64,000 nt of DNA from Syntrophomonas sp. (GCA_016841425.1 JAENZE010000011.1:92677-156676), one strand, 5' to 3'. Positions 34,483-44,964 are shown, numbered from the stretch's first letter. Program-made: numbers and translations. The notes: generated from the letters alone by a model not told the origin.

Positions 34483-35439
34483 ATGTACAGTATTTTAAAA
34501 ACATTCAACCCTGAAATTTTTCAAGGTAGGTACAAATCAAAAAACTATTTTGAAGGTTGGTATTTTAAGCTCATAGATGAATCAGAAGATAATATATTTT
34601 CTGTTATTCCAGGAATAGCATATGGACAATCTAAAGAAGATAAGCATGCTTTTATTCAGCTAATAGATTCTACCAACTATAATACTCGTTATTTAAAATA
34701 TGATATTGCAAAATTTAAATATTCTAAATCTGATTTTAGTATCCGTATTGATGATAATACTTTTGATAGAAATGGAATAAATTTAAATCTTAATCACGGT
34801 GAATTTAGATTACAGGGAACATTAAAATTTCATGATATTATTCCCTTCCCCAAGACAATATTCAACCCTGGAATTATGGGGCCATATTCCTTTGTTCCTT
34901 TTATGGAATGCTACCATGGTATAATAAATATCCAGCATCGGATTGAAGGAAATTTAATTATAGGTGATAGTGATATAAACTTTAGCAGAGGGAATGGCTA
35001 TATAGAGAAGGATTGGGGCAAATCCTTCCCCGAATGGTGGATATGGATACAGTCAAATGATTTTGCAGAAGGAAATATTTCCGTAATGTTTTCAGTTGCC
35101 AAAATACCCTGGATCGGAAAGCATTTTACCGGATTTGTTTCCTTTTTAAGCATAAAAGGGAGACTTTATCGTTTTGCTACATATACTGGTGCAAAAATTA
35201 GACATCTTGAATATAAAGACGGAAATATACAAATAAATGTAAGCGATAAGAAATACTCTATGACCATTTCAGGGAAGTACAAAGAAAGCGGAATTCTTAT
35301 AGCACCAAAAAACGGACTTATGCATCGTAAAATCGCTGAAAGTATTTCCTCGAACATAGAAGTTACCTTGGAAGATTGGAGAGGAAACCTTATTTATAAT
35401 GGATATGGAAAAAATGCTGGTATGGAAATAGTTGAGTAA
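34483..35439 (+). CDS. Tocopherol-cyclase-like family protein
   Basis: 318 residues. FEGWYFKL near the N-terminus and NGYIEKDWGKSFPEWWIW in the middle are the hallmark motifs of the tocopherol cyclase-like family. In most bacteria these are not tocopherol enzymes and their function is unknown; the motif suggests a beta-barrel lipocalin/CrtC-like fold that could act on a hydrophobic substrate. No signal peptide is seen. The codons are far more A/T-rich than neighbouring genes, which suggests recent transfer. GGGAGAG lies just before ATG 34483. Confidence 0.85.
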   Translation: MYSILKTFNPEIFQGRYKSKNYFEGWYFKLIDESEDNIFSVIPGIAYGQSKEDKHAFIQLIDSTNYNTRYLKYDIAKFKYSKSDFSIRIDDNTFDRNGINLNLNHGEFRLQGTLKFHDIIPFPKTIFNPGIMGPYSFVPFMECYHGIINIQHRIEGNLIIGDSDINFSRGNGYIEKDWGKSFPEWWIWIQSNDFAEGNISVMFSVAKIPWIGKHFTGFVSFLSIKGRLYRFATYTGAKIRHLEYKDGNIQINVSDKKYSMTISGKYKESGILIAPKNGLMHRKIAESISSNIEVTLEDWRGNLIYNGYGKNAGMEIVE

Positions 35440-35600
35440 TAAGGGATACCTACTATGAACCATAAAATATGCGTCGATGCAACGGGGCTTTTTTGTTTCT
35501 GGTTAAGCAGCTGTGAATGTAAAAGAAAAAAAGTCAGGATTTATCTTTAAAGCAATGATGGTGAGTGCTGATGGAGTATAATAGAGCCGGAAATAGCAGG

Positions 35601-35643
35601 AAGTCCAGGTGACAAAAGGACGGTCCTTTTGTCACCTGGACTT
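35601..35643. repeat. Perfect 21-base inverted repeat (REP-like)
   Basis: Arms 35601-35621 and 35623-35643 are perfectly complementary with a single-base centre. The middle GGACGGTCC resembles the core of the GGGGACGGTTCT repeats elsewhere in the window, and the arms carry GTGACAAAAG. It is located between the AT-rich cyclase-like gene and tRNA-Trp. Confidence 0.75.
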
Positions 35644-35669
35644 GATAAGACAACTTGATAAGCGTAAAC

Positions 35670-35693
35670 AACCGGGCTTTCAAAAGCCCGGTT
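35670..35693 (-). terminator. Terminator of tRNA-Trp
   Basis: AACCGGGCTTT (35670-35680) pairs with AAAGCCCGGTT (35683-35693). In the minus direction it lies about 16 bases beyond the tRNA CCA end and is followed by a TTGTTT run. Confidence 0.75.
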
Positions 35694-35708
35694 TTACTTA
35701 CTTTATAA

Positions 35709-35784
35709 TGGCAGGGGAGAGAGGCCTCGAACCCCCAGCCCCTGGTTTTGGAGACCAGTGCTCTGCCAATTGAGCTACTCCCCT
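35709..35784 (-). tRNA. tRNA-Trp (anticodon CCA)
   Basis: A complete 76-base cloverleaf on the minus strand. The acceptor is AGGGGAG with CTCCCCT, the D arm GCTC..GAGC, the anticodon stem CTGGT/ACCAG with loop CTCCAAA (anticodon CCA), and the T arm carries GGTTCGAGGC. The discriminator is G and CCA is encoded. It stands alone between two palindromes. Confidence 0.95.
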
Positions 35785-36126
35785 GCATTTAATGATGATT
35801 AATAAGGCATCATCAGCAGAATCAATTCTAGCATATATTCTTTACTGCATCAAGAGTGTATTTTTTCCGTTTATGTTTACTTCAAAAGGAATCAAGGACC
35901 AGACTTAAAAGCTTAGTCACTATGTTACCTGACTACTGCAAGACCTTTATTTACTATTATAATGCGCTGGTCTTATCGGGCTTATTTTTTGGCAGTAAGT
36001 ATAAAGAAATTGTCTCACTTGCAGGAAGCAGGAAATACGCCTGAAACCTTAGAGCAAAGATATCAGAGAATTATACTGACACGGACAAATACCTATCTAT
36101 GATAATACATCAGATAAAAAAAATGC
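35785..36126. other. Intergenic stretch without a recognised gene
   Basis: A 62-codon plus-strand frame (35856-36044) has no ribosome-binding site and no recognised motif. The region is A/T-rich and contains the promoter side of tRNA-Trp. Nothing else was recognised. Confidence 0.4.
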
Positions 36127-36462
36127 TCAGCGCTGGAAAATGGGAATATCATCATTTATTTCCTTAACTATCTCAACCAGGCCCATAAATAAGCCTCCTT
36201 CATACCAGGGTGACTGAATAATGAGTTTTTTTGCTCCGTCTTTTTCGCTTATGTAACAATTATCGCTCTGCTTTTCCAGCATATTCTTTAATATTTCCCG
36301 GGCTTCCGGAGGATGGCAGTCCAGCAGTGATTTTCCTATAAGTTCGTATCCTCCGTTTTTAGCGAAAAGCAGGGCTGACTTGACGTTCATGGCGGTGATG
36401 ATGCCCTTGGTATCACAAACCGTTATGGCGGCTGGGAATTCTTGTATCCATGCTGCATTCAT
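36127..36462 (-). CDS. Single PAS-domain protein
   Basis: A 111-residue stand-alone PAS domain: WIQEFPAAITVCDTKGIITA at the start, then NGGYELIGKSLLDCHPP, with the end GLFMGLVEIVKEIND. It has no kinase, HTH or other output domain, so it may be a sensor that works with a separate partner. The long frame reaches 36651, but GGGAGG lies eight bases before ATG 36462 and the upstream part has no PAS sequence. It is divergent from ddl. Confidence 0.8.
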   Translation of the reverse strand: MNAAWIQEFPAAITVCDTKGIITAMNVKSALLFAKNGGYELIGKSLLDCHPPEAREILKNMLEKQSDNCYISEKDGAKKLIIQSPWYEGGLFMGLVEIVKEINDDIPIFQR

Positions 36463-36678
36463 AAATAAATCCTCCCTTATATTTCTTAGAATAATAATAC
36501 TGGAGCTTATATAATCATAAATAAAATTCCAACTAAAATCGACCTGCATTTTGCACTGGAATGGAATATAATCTAAAATAATCCTAGGCAATGGAATAAT
36601 AATAGATGCAAAATAATAGTTCTTACATAAACCTGCCTTTGAGGTGGGCAACTAAATTTTAACAGGGCGGTGAATAGA

Positions 36679-37608
36679 ATGATAAATGTTCTGGTGTTGA
36701 TGGGTGGGCTGTCCGAAGAAAGGGAAGTATCTCTGAGGAGCGGGGCAGGAGTATATGATGCATTGAAAAAGGTTGGTTATCAGGCTAGAACCCTGGATTT
36801 AAGCAGAGAGAACCTTGGAAAAATAAAAGATATCAGTCCGGATGTAGTCTTTATTGCTTTACACGGAAAATATGGAGAGGATGGAACGGTGCAGGGATAT
36901 CTTGATATCCTAGGAATCCCTTATACTGGTTCCGGAGTTGAGACCAGTGCCATCTGCATGAACAAGGGAACTACGAAAAAGGTTTTTCGCTATGAGGGAA
37001 TTCCTACTGCTGACTTCGTAATTATTAATAAATATAAATACCGTCGGAACCAACCCAATGTGAATGAGATAGTCAGTGAACTGGGACTTCCACTGGTAGT
37101 AAAGGCTGCTACCCAGGGCTCCAGTATCGGAGTATATATAGTAAAAACGCCAGAGGAATTGGAGTCGGCTATTGAAGAGGCTTTTAAATATGACCAGGAG
37201 GTAGTAATCGAAAAGTTTGTTGAGGGTCCTCAGCTGACTGTCTCAATTATAGGAAACGAAGATCCGCAGGTTTTACCTATTATAGAGATAACTGCCGCCA
37301 ATGAATTTTATGATTATGAGGCCAAATACACACCTGGTATGTGTGAACACATCATACCTGCCCGGGTGAGTGAATCGGTATATAACAAAGTTTTAGAGAT
37401 AAGCAAAAAAGTATATACCAGCTTTAAATGTCGGGGTTATGCCCGGGTAGATTTTATGATTGATAAAGATGAAAATCCTTATGTTCTGGAAATAAACACT
37501 ATTCCAGGAATGACAGCTATGAGTCTGGTTCCCGATGCTGCCAGAGCAGCAGGCATAAGCTATGAAGAATTGGTAGACCGCATAGTATGCCTGGCACTGC
37601 AGAAATAG
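36679..37608 (+). CDS. ddl: D-alanine--D-alanine ligase
   Basis: 309 residues, an ATP-grasp enzyme with LMGGLSEEREVSLRSG, ALHGKYGEDGTVQGYLD, AATQGSSIGVY and EINTIPGMTAMSLVP. It joins two D-alanines for peptidoglycan precursors. The Tyr/Phe-type omega loop that separates D-Ala from D-Lac ligases was not resolved by eye. ATG 36679 has GGCGGTGA five bases upstream (GTG 36670 is in frame but overlaps it). Confidence 0.93.
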   Translation: MINVLVLMGGLSEEREVSLRSGAGVYDALKKVGYQARTLDLSRENLGKIKDISPDVVFIALHGKYGEDGTVQGYLDILGIPYTGSGVETSAICMNKGTTKKVFRYEGIPTADFVIINKYKYRRNQPNVNEIVSELGLPLVVKAATQGSSIGVYIVKTPEELESAIEEAFKYDQEVVIEKFVEGPQLTVSIIGNEDPQVLPIIEITAANEFYDYEAKYTPGMCEHIIPARVSESVYNKVLEISKKVYTSFKCRGYARVDFMIDKDENPYVLEINTIPGMTAMSLVPDAARAAGISYEELVDRIVCLALQK

Positions 37609-37689
37609 AAAGATAAAAAGGTATTCAAGGAGCAGATATAGAAAAAGAAATAGAAAATTAAAGCGTATTATGCGAACTGGGGTATAAAC

Positions 37690-38010
37690 ATGACGAATTT
37701 TCTGCCGGCCGGGATGATAAATGAAACCCTGGAAGATATCTGCCATAAAATTACTGAACTAAAGGAGAGGCTTGTTCAAGGTGATACCAGCTGCGTCCAG
37801 AGGGGCCTTCAGGAACTGGAAGATATGACTTTGGATCTATGGGTATTTATCGAGAAATTTACCTGTCAGCCTTTGATATATACCGGTGCTGGGAGTACAG
37901 AGGAGATTATTAAGAGACTGGAATGGGCTCTGGCATTTAGCGAGGAAGTTAACCCTATGGATTTATTAATGCTGCAGCAGGAGATCAAAAAGAAATCATC
38001 TTATAAATAA
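37690..38010 (+). CDS. Hypothetical protein downstream of ddl
   Basis: 106 residues, predicted all-helical, with no signal sequence or membrane segment. Possible recognisable stretches are EDICHKITELKERL and LALAFSEEVNPMDLL-like regions, but I do not recognise a family. ATG 37690 has GGGGTAT a few bases upstream. It lies 81 bases after ddl and ends just before the terminator hairpin at 38025. Confidence 0.65.
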   Translation: MTNFLPAGMINETLEDICHKITELKERLVQGDTSCVQRGLQELEDMTLDLWVFIEKFTCQPLIYTGAGSTEEIIKRLEWALAFSEEVNPMDLLMLQQEIKKKSSYK

Positions 38011-38024
38011 TAACTATAACCGAC

Positions 38025-38061
38025 AATAGCCTTGAGATATTTTATCTTGGGGCTATTTTAT
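38025..38061 (+). terminator. Rho-independent terminator
   Basis: A 15-base-pair stem (38025-38039 with 38043-38057, some G-U pairs) with the outer arms AATAGCC and GGCTATT, a three-base loop, and a T-rich end. It closes the ddl-to-37690 transcript. Confidence 0.75.
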
Positions 38062-38104
38062 GTCAAAATAACACTAATAAGCAAATGTTTAAGGAGGCCA
38101 ACAA

Positions 38105-39817
38105 TTGTTTAATGTTGAGGATTTGGCCCGAAAACTAGAAAAAATTGATGGTTTAGGGTACAAAGCATACAAGGATATCCAGGGATATTATGAAACCAAA
38201 GATGGCTTTCTCTATATCGACCATGTTCAAGCTGACCCTTTTGCACCTCCCAGCAAAATCAGGGTAAGAGTTCCTATGTCAAGAGCAGGGTTCCCAGTAT
38301 ATCTTTATGAAGGGGTGCGTGTAATCGCCCTGGAAGATATTATTGCCCGCAAAATAAGAAGTAAAATAAAAGAAAATAACTCACATCAATATGGAAGCGG
38401 AACAAACGGAAGTATACATATCGATGCCGGGCAACAGCAGATATTAAAGCGTACTGCAGTCAGGATTAGCGATGATTTCGTTGAGGCTCGCATAACAGTA
38501 AGACTTCCAGCCGCCGGGCGGAGGATACAGGGCCGTGCAGCGCGGAAATTACTATGCGAGGAGGTAGTACAAATTGCTGAGCAATCCCTGATATATGTTA
38601 AGGATGAAGAGAAGCATCTGGCTGAGTGGGTCTATCTTTATGAAGATCAGAACGTTATCAGGGCCAATTTAGCTAAATATGACCTGGCAGCATTCGTTGC
38701 GAATGGTTCAATTTTGCCCAGGGAAAGCGGCAATAGTGACCTGCCCATGGCGGAAAAGGATAGCGTATTGTTTAAAAGTCCTCCCAGTTTAGAAGTTGAA
38801 ATGGATACTATTCATCACGGCAAAATTAAGGGCATGAGTATACCCCGAGGGGTCAGTCTTATTGTGGGGGGAGGATACCATGGAAAAAGCACTCTCTTAC
38901 GGGCAATCGAGAGGGGAATATATAACCACATTAATGGAGATGGTCGGGAATGGGTTATTACTTCCAGTGACGCAGTAAAAATTAGAGCTGAAGATGGACG
39001 TAGTGTCGAAAAAGTTGACATAAGATATTTTATTGACAACCTGCCACTGGGGCAGGATACCCAGGAGTTTTCAACTGCCAATGCCAGCGGCAGTACTTCG
39101 CAGGCCGCGAATATTATGGAGGCAGTGGAAACTGGCGCAAATCTGCTGCTTCTTGATGAGGATACCAGCGCCACCAACTTTATGCTCAGGGACGCCAGGA
39201 TGCAAAAACTTATTGAAAAAGAAAAAGAGCCTATAACGCCATTTATTGATAGGGTGCGCCCCTTGTATGAAAAACATGGTATATCCACCATACTGGTTAT
39301 AGGTGGGGCAGGTGATTATCTGGATGTTGCTGATCGAGTTATTATGCTTGATGCTTACCAGGCATATGATATTACAGAAAGAGCTCGAGAAGTGACCCGA
39401 GCTATGAAGAGTGATAGAGTACAAGAAGGTCAGAGTCAGATGTTAGGCTCTCCTCCACGAGTAATAAAAAGGGCTAGTTTCAGCTTTGCCCGGGGAGATA
39501 GAGTTAAGGTATCAGCCAAAGAACTATACACTATTATGGCCGGTGGGGAAATAATCGACATGGGAGGGATAGAACAGCTCTTGGATCCAAGTCAAACCCG
39601 GGCGATTGCCGAGTGTCTTCGTTATATGGAAAAATATGTGGATGGTCGGCGAACTTTGAAGCAGGTGCTGGATTTAATCTGTAGGGATATGGATAAGGAT
39701 TTGGCTAATGTGACTCGATATCAAACCGGAATGCATCCCGGTGAACTGGCAATACCGCGAAGGTATGAACTGGCGGCTGCCATCAATCGCCTCCGCACTC
39801 TCCAAATCGGTCTTTAG
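38105..39817 (+). CDS. ABC-class ATPase domain protein
   Basis: 570 residues of the stand-alone ABC_ATPase family. The N-terminal half has IDGLGYKAYKDIQGYY and KIRVRVPMSRAGFP. The ATPase has P-loop GGGYHGKSTLL (about residues 258-268), the Walker B region LLLLDEDTSATNFM and VIGGAGDYLDVADRV. No membrane domain is present and no partner is adjacent, so it is not a transporter; the biological role is unknown. TTG 38105 has AAGGAGG seven bases upstream and is the start. Confidence 0.88.
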   Translation: MFNVEDLARKLEKIDGLGYKAYKDIQGYYETKDGFLYIDHVQADPFAPPSKIRVRVPMSRAGFPVYLYEGVRVIALEDIIARKIRSKIKENNSHQYGSGTNGSIHIDAGQQQILKRTAVRISDDFVEARITVRLPAAGRRIQGRAARKLLCEEVVQIAEQSLIYVKDEEKHLAEWVYLYEDQNVIRANLAKYDLAAFVANGSILPRESGNSDLPMAEKDSVLFKSPPSLEVEMDTIHHGKIKGMSIPRGVSLIVGGGYHGKSTLLRAIERGIYNHINGDGREWVITSSDAVKIRAEDGRSVEKVDIRYFIDNLPLGQDTQEFSTANASGSTSQAANIMEAVETGANLLLLDEDTSATNFMLRDARMQKLIEKEKEPITPFIDRVRPLYEKHGISTILVIGGAGDYLDVADRVIMLDAYQAYDITERAREVTRAMKSDRVQEGQSQMLGSPPRVIKRASFSFARGDRVKVSAKELYTIMAGGEIIDMGGIEQLLDPSQTRAIAECLRYMEKYVDGRRTLKQVLDLICRDMDKDLANVTRYQTGMHPGELAIPRRYELAAAINRLRTLQIGL

Positions 39818-40385
39818 CACAAAAGCTGGTACTTTATCTGATATAATGAGTCTTAAGACCGCTGTAGAAATATTTTATAGCAACGGTTTAGTTAAAAAAT
39901 TATGTAAGGTTGTTCTTAAGATACTTAAGGATAGAGGTAGGGGTTCCCAGAATGAGTACAGGACCAATCCCGCCCCTCATAAAAAATCGTAGTTTTAGCA
40001 GGGGATTAGGAAGTGAATGTGTAAGAAAGAGAGGGAGATACTAGCTGAAGGAGTAGCAGGAAACCATAAATCACCTTTTGACATCACGAGATGTTATGGT
40101 ACCCTATGGATATATGTATACTTTAGGCATAAGATGCTGTCTTTATTGATCACCGCCTGATGGTAATGAGAGATGACCTATGTGTTTAGATGATGAGACC
40201 AGCAATCATAGAAGCACTAATAGGATGGCATAGTTGAAGGGTATTTCTTACGTGGAGTCGATACGAATATTCATAAAAGATATTGTTGTGAAAGCCAGGC
40301 GGACATCAACAATTCTTTAGACTACAAGGTTAACCAACAAGCTTTTACTCGCTAGGGATACTAAACAAATGGAGGAGATTATTGA
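39818..40385. other. 570-base stretch without a gene
   Basis: No open frame with a ribosome-binding site or recognised domain was found. It holds a few short complementary segments and normal base composition rather than the A/T-rich pattern of typical promoters. The UPF0182 gene ribosome-binding site (GGAGGAG) closes the stretch. It may be decayed coding sequence or an unrecognised RNA. Confidence 0.4.
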
Positions 40386-43151
40386 ATGGAACAGAGAATG
40401 AACGGCAGTACAATACGATTAATCATATTTATAATAATCCTCGGGGTGCTGTCGCTTTTTACTGGACTTTATTCGGAGTGGTTATGGTTTGAATCCGTTA
40501 ACTATGGCAGTGTTTTTACTACCATAATGCTGAACAAGATAGCCCTTTATGCCGCCTTGTTTACTTTCGGATTTCTCTTGTTCTATATCAACTTGCAGAT
40601 TACCCGTAAGAATATGGGCATAAGAGAAAAGGATGAAACTGCGGATGAGGTCAGAGAAGTTATATATCTGGACCAAGAGCGGCCTTCACCCTGGAGAGAC
40701 TTTATGCAGGGGGCTTATGCAAAATGGATATTTCTGGGCATAAGCCTGTTCGGAGGTCTGATATTAAGCTCGGTCGCAGGCGATTTTTGGATTGTAATAC
40801 AGCAGTATATTAACCGGGTATCGGTAGGAACGCTTGACCCTGTTTTTGCCAAAGACCTGGGATTTTATTTCTTTAATCTCAATTTCTATCAGTTCATATA
40901 CAGCACGGTTATGACCGGCTTAATACTGGTTACCATTACCGTAGGGGTCATATATGCTCTTAATGCTTCTTCGGATTTGTTATTCGGCAACTGGAGACAG
41001 TTTACTGTAGCTAAGAGCCATATAGCCATTTTGGTGGCATTAATATTCGGCTTGAAAGCCTGGGGATATGTCCTCTCTTCATATGGTATTCTCTTTTCTC
41101 CCGAAGGGATAGTGTTCGGTGCCACCTACACCGATATGTATGCCAGGTTACTGTCCTACAGAGTTTTGATGGTGATATCAATTATCGTGGCTGTGCTCAT
41201 TTTTATTAACATATTTGTCAAGAAATTCAACTTGGTCCTGATAAGTATTGGGGTATGGATACTGGTGGCCATAGTTCTTGGTGGTGTTTATCCTACAGTA
41301 ATACAGAGCTTCATCGTACAGCCCAACGAATTTAACAAAGAAAGACCCTATATAGAACGGGCTATAGAATACACCCGAGCTGCGTATGGGCTTAATAATG
41401 CAGAAATACAGCAGTTTGATGTCGATAACCAACTGGATATATACGACCCTGATCATAAGAGTACAATTGATAATATAAGATTATGGGACTGGCAGCCTTT
41501 AATGACCACTTACAAAAATCTGCAGCAACTGCGGCCGTATTATGTGTTTGATGATGTAGACGTAGACCGTTATGTCATTGATGGTAATTATAGGCAGGTT
41601 ATGGTGTCAGCCCGGGAGATAGACCAGGCAGAACTGCCTGAACAGGCCAAGACCTGGATAAACCAGCGCCTTATGTACACTCACGGATATGGTCTGGTAG
41701 TGAGCCCGGTCACGGAAGTGGCAGAAGAAGGTTTTCCAGAATTCTTTGTAAAAGACATACCTCCCAGATTTAGTACTGATTTAACCATGGAAAGACCAGA
41801 AATCTATTTCGGAGAAGTGACAAATAATTATGTCATTGTTAATACTTTGCAGAAGGAATTTGATTATCCAATGGGGGAACAGAACGTATACGCTACCTAT
41901 GAAGGTGATAATGGGATAAAAGTTAAATCCATCTTCAGGAAATTGGCGTTTTCATGGGTATTGAAGGATTACAAAATGATGCTCTCTAACCAGGTAACCA
42001 ATGATAGTCAAATTCTAATGAATAGAAATATTGTAGATCGAGTGAAGATGGTAGCGCCATATTTAGGATATGACTCTGATCCCTATATTGTTATCAATGA
42101 CGATGGCAAGCTTTATTGGATTATGGACGCTTACACCTATACCAATAAATATCCTTATTCAGAACCTTTTGATTCGGCTCGGAACAACTATATCCGTAAT
42201 TCCGTGAAGGTGACCATTGATGCTTATACTGGAGATATGATGTTCTATATAGCTGATGAAAATGATCCAATAATAAAGACCTATGCGGCCATATTCCCTA
42301 ATATCTATAAGCCTATCAGCCAGATGCCAGAAGGCTTGAAGTCTCACGTCAGGTATCCGGTAGATATGTTTATGATTCAGGCTAATACCTATAGGACTTT
42401 CCATATGTCCGACCCCTATGTTTTTTATAACAAGGAAGATCCCTGGCTGATTCCGATGGAAGTGGTAGAGGATAAATCACAGGCTATGGAACCATACTAT
42501 ATAATCATGCGGCTGCCGGGTGAAGAAGAAGCTGAGTACATTTTAATGATGCCTTTTACTCCAAAAAGCAGACCCAATATGGTAGGGTGGATGTGTGCTC
42601 GTATGGATGGAGACAATTATGGTAAACTGCTGGTCTACAACTTCCCTAAACAGGAGACCATTTATGGTCCCGAACAGATAGAGTCCAGGATCAACCAAAA
42701 TACAGTAATAGCTCAGCAGCTCAGCCTCTGGGATCAGAGGGGTTCCAGGGTATACCGCGGCAATCTGCTGGTAATTCCTATGGGTAAGTCTATCCTATAT
42801 GTAGAACCTATGTACTTGCAGGCAGATAGCAGCAAGCTGCCTGAATTAAAACGGGTAATTGCAGGTTTTGGTAATAAAACGGTGATGGAACCAACTCTGG
42901 AAGAAGCCCTGGTCGCTTTATTTGGTAAGGACAGCGAGGCAGAGCCAGGTGATACAGATCAGATTCCAGACGATACTCCTAATGTAAGTCCGGGTTCTGG
43001 CAGTGTTTCTGAACTCGCCCGACAGGCCCGCCAGTATTATGATCAGGCTCAGGAGAGCCTGGTGGCTGGTGATTGGAATGCTTATGGGAATAATCTTGAA
43101 AAACTTAAAGAAACACTTGCCCAACTAGAAGCAACAGCAGGCGTGGAATAA
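40386..43151 (+). CDS. UPF0182-family large membrane protein
   Basis: 921 residues. About seven transmembrane helices lie within the first 310 residues, followed by a large extracytoplasmic domain with motifs such as [32 protein letters not shown] and ADIRLWDW-like regions. It ends in a helical, acidic/Gln-rich tail. The family is widespread in Bacillota and Actinobacteria and has no established function. The start has GGAGGAGATTATTGA upstream of ATG 40386. No operon partner is evident. Confidence 0.92.
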   Translation: MEQRMNGSTIRLIIFIIILGVLSLFTGLYSEWLWFESVNYGSVFTTIMLNKIALYAALFTFGFLLFYINLQITRKNMGIREKDETADEVREVIYLDQERPSPWRDFMQGAYAKWIFLGISLFGGLILSSVAGDFWIVIQQYINRVSVGTLDPVFAKDLGFYFFNLNFYQFIYSTVMTGLILVTITVGVIYALNASSDLLFGNWRQFTVAKSHIAILVALIFGLKAWGYVLSSYGILFSPEGIVFGATYTDMYARLLSYRVLMVISIIVAVLIFINIFVKKFNLVLISIGVWILVAIVLGGVYPTVIQSFIVQPNEFNKERPYIERAIEYTRAAYGLNNAEIQQFDVDNQLDIYDPDHKSTIDNIRLWDWQPLMTTYKNLQQLRPYYVFDDVDVDRYVIDGNYRQVMVSAREIDQAELPEQAKTWINQRLMYTHGYGLVVSPVTEVAEEGFPEFFVKDIPPRFSTDLTMERPEIYFGEVTNNYVIVNTLQKEFDYPMGEQNVYATYEGDNGIKVKSIFRKLAFSWVLKDYKMMLSNQVTNDSQILMNRNIVDRVKMVAPYLGYDSDPYIVINDDGKLYWIMDAYTYTNKYPYSEPFDSARNNYIRNSVKVTIDAYTGDMMFYIADENDPIIKTYAAIFPNIYKPISQMPEGLKSHVRYPVDMFMIQANTYRTFHMSDPYVFYNKEDPWLIPMEVVEDKSQAMEPYYIIMRLPGEEEAEYILMMPFTPKSRPNMVGWMCARMDGDNYGKLLVYNFPKQETIYGPEQIESRINQNTVIAQQLSLWDQRGSRVYRGNLLVIPMGKSILYVEPMYLQADSSKLPELKRVIAGFGNKTVMEPTLEEALVALFGKDSEAEPGDTDQIPDDTPNVSPGSGSVSELARQARQYYDQAQESLVAGDWNAYGNNLEKLKETLAQLEATAGVE

Positions 43152-43207
43152 CTAACGCAGCTATAATTTCATCCCGTAAAAAATACAAGATAGCGGTGCA
43201 AACACCT

Positions 43208-43237
43208 GTAGCGGAGAATTAATTCTCCGCTACTTTC
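43208..43237 (+). terminator. Perfect palindrome, probable terminator
   Basis: A 26-base perfect palindrome at 43208-43233 (arms GTAGCGGAGAATT and complement). Only a short CTTTC follows, so termination efficiency is uncertain. It lies 57 bases after the UPF0182 stop. Confidence 0.55.
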
Positions 43238-43318
43238 AGGGTGGGATAAGAGGCTGGCCGATATTTTATTTGCAGCATGTCATACCAAATATTATTTATA
43301 TACAGGAGGATTTAGCAG

Positions 43319-43870
43319 GTGTCGAAAAAAACGAAAATTGTCTGCCTGGGTGACAGCATTACCTGGGGCTTTCCGTTTGGTCCCGCGGTTTCATGGGTAA
43401 GCATGCTTCAAGATAGTCTGGGTGTTGAGGTAATTAACAAAGGCATTAATGGCAACACTACCAGCGATATGCTGCGCCGTTTTGATAGAGCAGTCTTGAG
43501 TTATGAACCTACCCATATAGTGATTATGGGGGGAGCCAACGATGTATTAATGGCGGAATCTTTTGATAGGATTGTAACTAATATTCGTCTGATGGCAGAA
43601 AAGGCCGAAGAGAATAACATAAAAGTGATCTTTGGACTTCCTACCGCTATAGACGACAAATACCTTGAAGAACTTATAGCCAGAATAAGGGACTGGATGA
43701 GAAACTATGCGGAGATAAAAGAAATCCCGGTAATTCCATTTAACCGGGCTTTTTATGATAAAAACGGTCAGTTGAGAACAGAACTGCTGCTTCTGGACGG
43801 AGCTCATCCCGCTGTTGAAGGATATCAGGAAATGTTTAAACAGATAGACATAAATATCTTTAAAGAATAA
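43319..43870 (+). CDS. SGNH/GDSL-family hydrolase
   Basis: 183 residues with block I CLGDSITWGFP (nucleophile Ser), block III GGANDVLM and block V LLLDGAHPAVEGY (Asp/His). These are the SGNH-hydrolase (TesA/NnaC-like esterase) signatures. It has no signal peptide, so it is a cytoplasmic esterase or lipase-like enzyme of unknown substrate. GTG 43319 follows AGGAGG with a nine-base gap. It is convergent with the PP-loop gene. Confidence 0.9.
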   Translation: MSKKTKIVCLGDSITWGFPFGPAVSWVSMLQDSLGVEVINKGINGNTTSDMLRRFDRAVLSYEPTHIVIMGGANDVLMAESFDRIVTNIRLMAEKAEENNIKVIFGLPTAIDDKYLEELIARIRDWMRNYAEIKEIPVIPFNRAFYDKNGQLRTELLLLDGAHPAVEGYQEMFKQIDINIFKE

Positions 43871-43897
43871 ACGCTGCTCCTGCCAGGTCCAGAAAAA

Positions 43898-44887
43898 TTA
43901 GACACTGGGTGGAACATCGGCAGCTGGCAATGGTTTAATAGTTAGTATTTCTATCTCCCCCTGGGATTTGGAAAATACTTTGATTTGAGCCTGGGGTTCT
44001 TGTTTGGCATCGCTGTATCTCGCCACGATAGATGCTGCATATTCCAGGTCATGCCGGGTCAATTCATTTTTCATACACCGAACAGCTGCCAGAGGGCCAG
44101 GTCTATCTGCCACCTTTAGAAGCAGATCTGAATCAAGCACTATATTTTCAAGACGCTGGTTCTCAGAACGATTTCGGCCTACTACCAGCAATATTCCATC
44201 GGATATATAGAAATGCCTGCCCAGCCTTAAAATCTGCATCTGTTGGGAAGAAGGTTCGTTAACCAGATGAAGTATATGCCTCAGACGGTTAGCAAAATTA
44301 GACTCGGTTAACAGGCACCCTCCAGCCGGAGAAGGATAATCTTTCAGCCCATATTTATCTGCTAGTTCCATCTGTCTGATACGTCCCCGGCCATTAACAT
44401 CTAAAAGCTTTTCCCGTTCTATCCAACCCTCTCGTTCAGGAAGGGTTTCGTCCAGTAGTTTGCCGGATAGAGGTCTGACTACATAACCTTTGAATCCGGA
44501 AAGTTTATCAACTGCATTGAGGGCAGAGCGGTTCTGACTCATTGGCCTCTGACCAACAACTTCTCCCGTAATAATAAAAGAAGCACCTAGCTTTTCCATC
44601 AAGTTACCAGCAGTATTCAGCATATAAGCATGGCAATCAATGCAAGGATTAAAATTCTTTCCATAACCGTAGACAGGATTTAACAGAACCCTGGGTATAT
44701 AATCATCGCTTATATCAATATCCAAAAATTCGATACCTAAATCCTGGGCAGCTTTACTTATTTCCTGACTGCCGCTGAAAAAAGGGGTTGTAAAATGGAT
44801 CCCCATTACCTCAATATCCTGTTCTTTAATCAGTGCTACGGCCAGCTGAGAATCCAGGCCACCTGAAAATAGACTTAATGCTTTCAA
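43898..44887 (-). CDS. PP-loop ATP pyrophosphatase, tRNA-thiolation-like
   Basis: 329 residues. The PP-loop is SLFSGGLDSQLAVAL at the N-terminus, then CIDCHAYMLNTAGNL (a CxxC pair) and ITGEVVGQRPMSQNRSAL. A region with YPSPAGGCLLTE follows. The layout resembles the ThiI/MnmA-related tRNA thiolation proteins found in anaerobes that lack a rhodanese domain. It probably adenylates tRNA uridine before sulphur insertion. The start is TTG 44887, eleven bases after AAGGAG. It lies on the same strand as the DUF523 gene, 77 bases after it. Confidence 0.85.
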   Translation of the reverse strand: MKALSLFSGGLDSQLAVALIKEQDIEVMGIHFTTPFFSGSQEISKAAQDLGIEFLDIDISDDYIPRVLLNPVYGYGKNFNPCIDCHAYMLNTAGNLMEKLGASFIITGEVVGQRPMSQNRSALNAVDKLSGFKGYVVRPLSGKLLDETLPEREGWIEREKLLDVNGRGRIRQMELADKYGLKDYPSPAGGCLLTESNFANRLRHILHLVNEPSSQQMQILRLGRHFYISDGILLVVGRNRSENQRLENIVLDSDLLLKVADRPGPLAAVRCMKNELTRHDLEYAASIVARYSDAKQEPQAQIKVFSKSQGEIEILTIKPLPAADVPPSV

Positions 44888-44964
44888 AATTACTAATTCT
44901 CCTTATCATTTTAATCATAAAGATGGCAACCTAATAAATTAGTGACTGATAACAAGGGACATCT

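Noticed and set aside
35856..36044. 62-codon plus-strand frame beyond tRNA-Trp, considered as an integrase relic
   Set aside because: No integrase motifs and no ribosome-binding site were seen.
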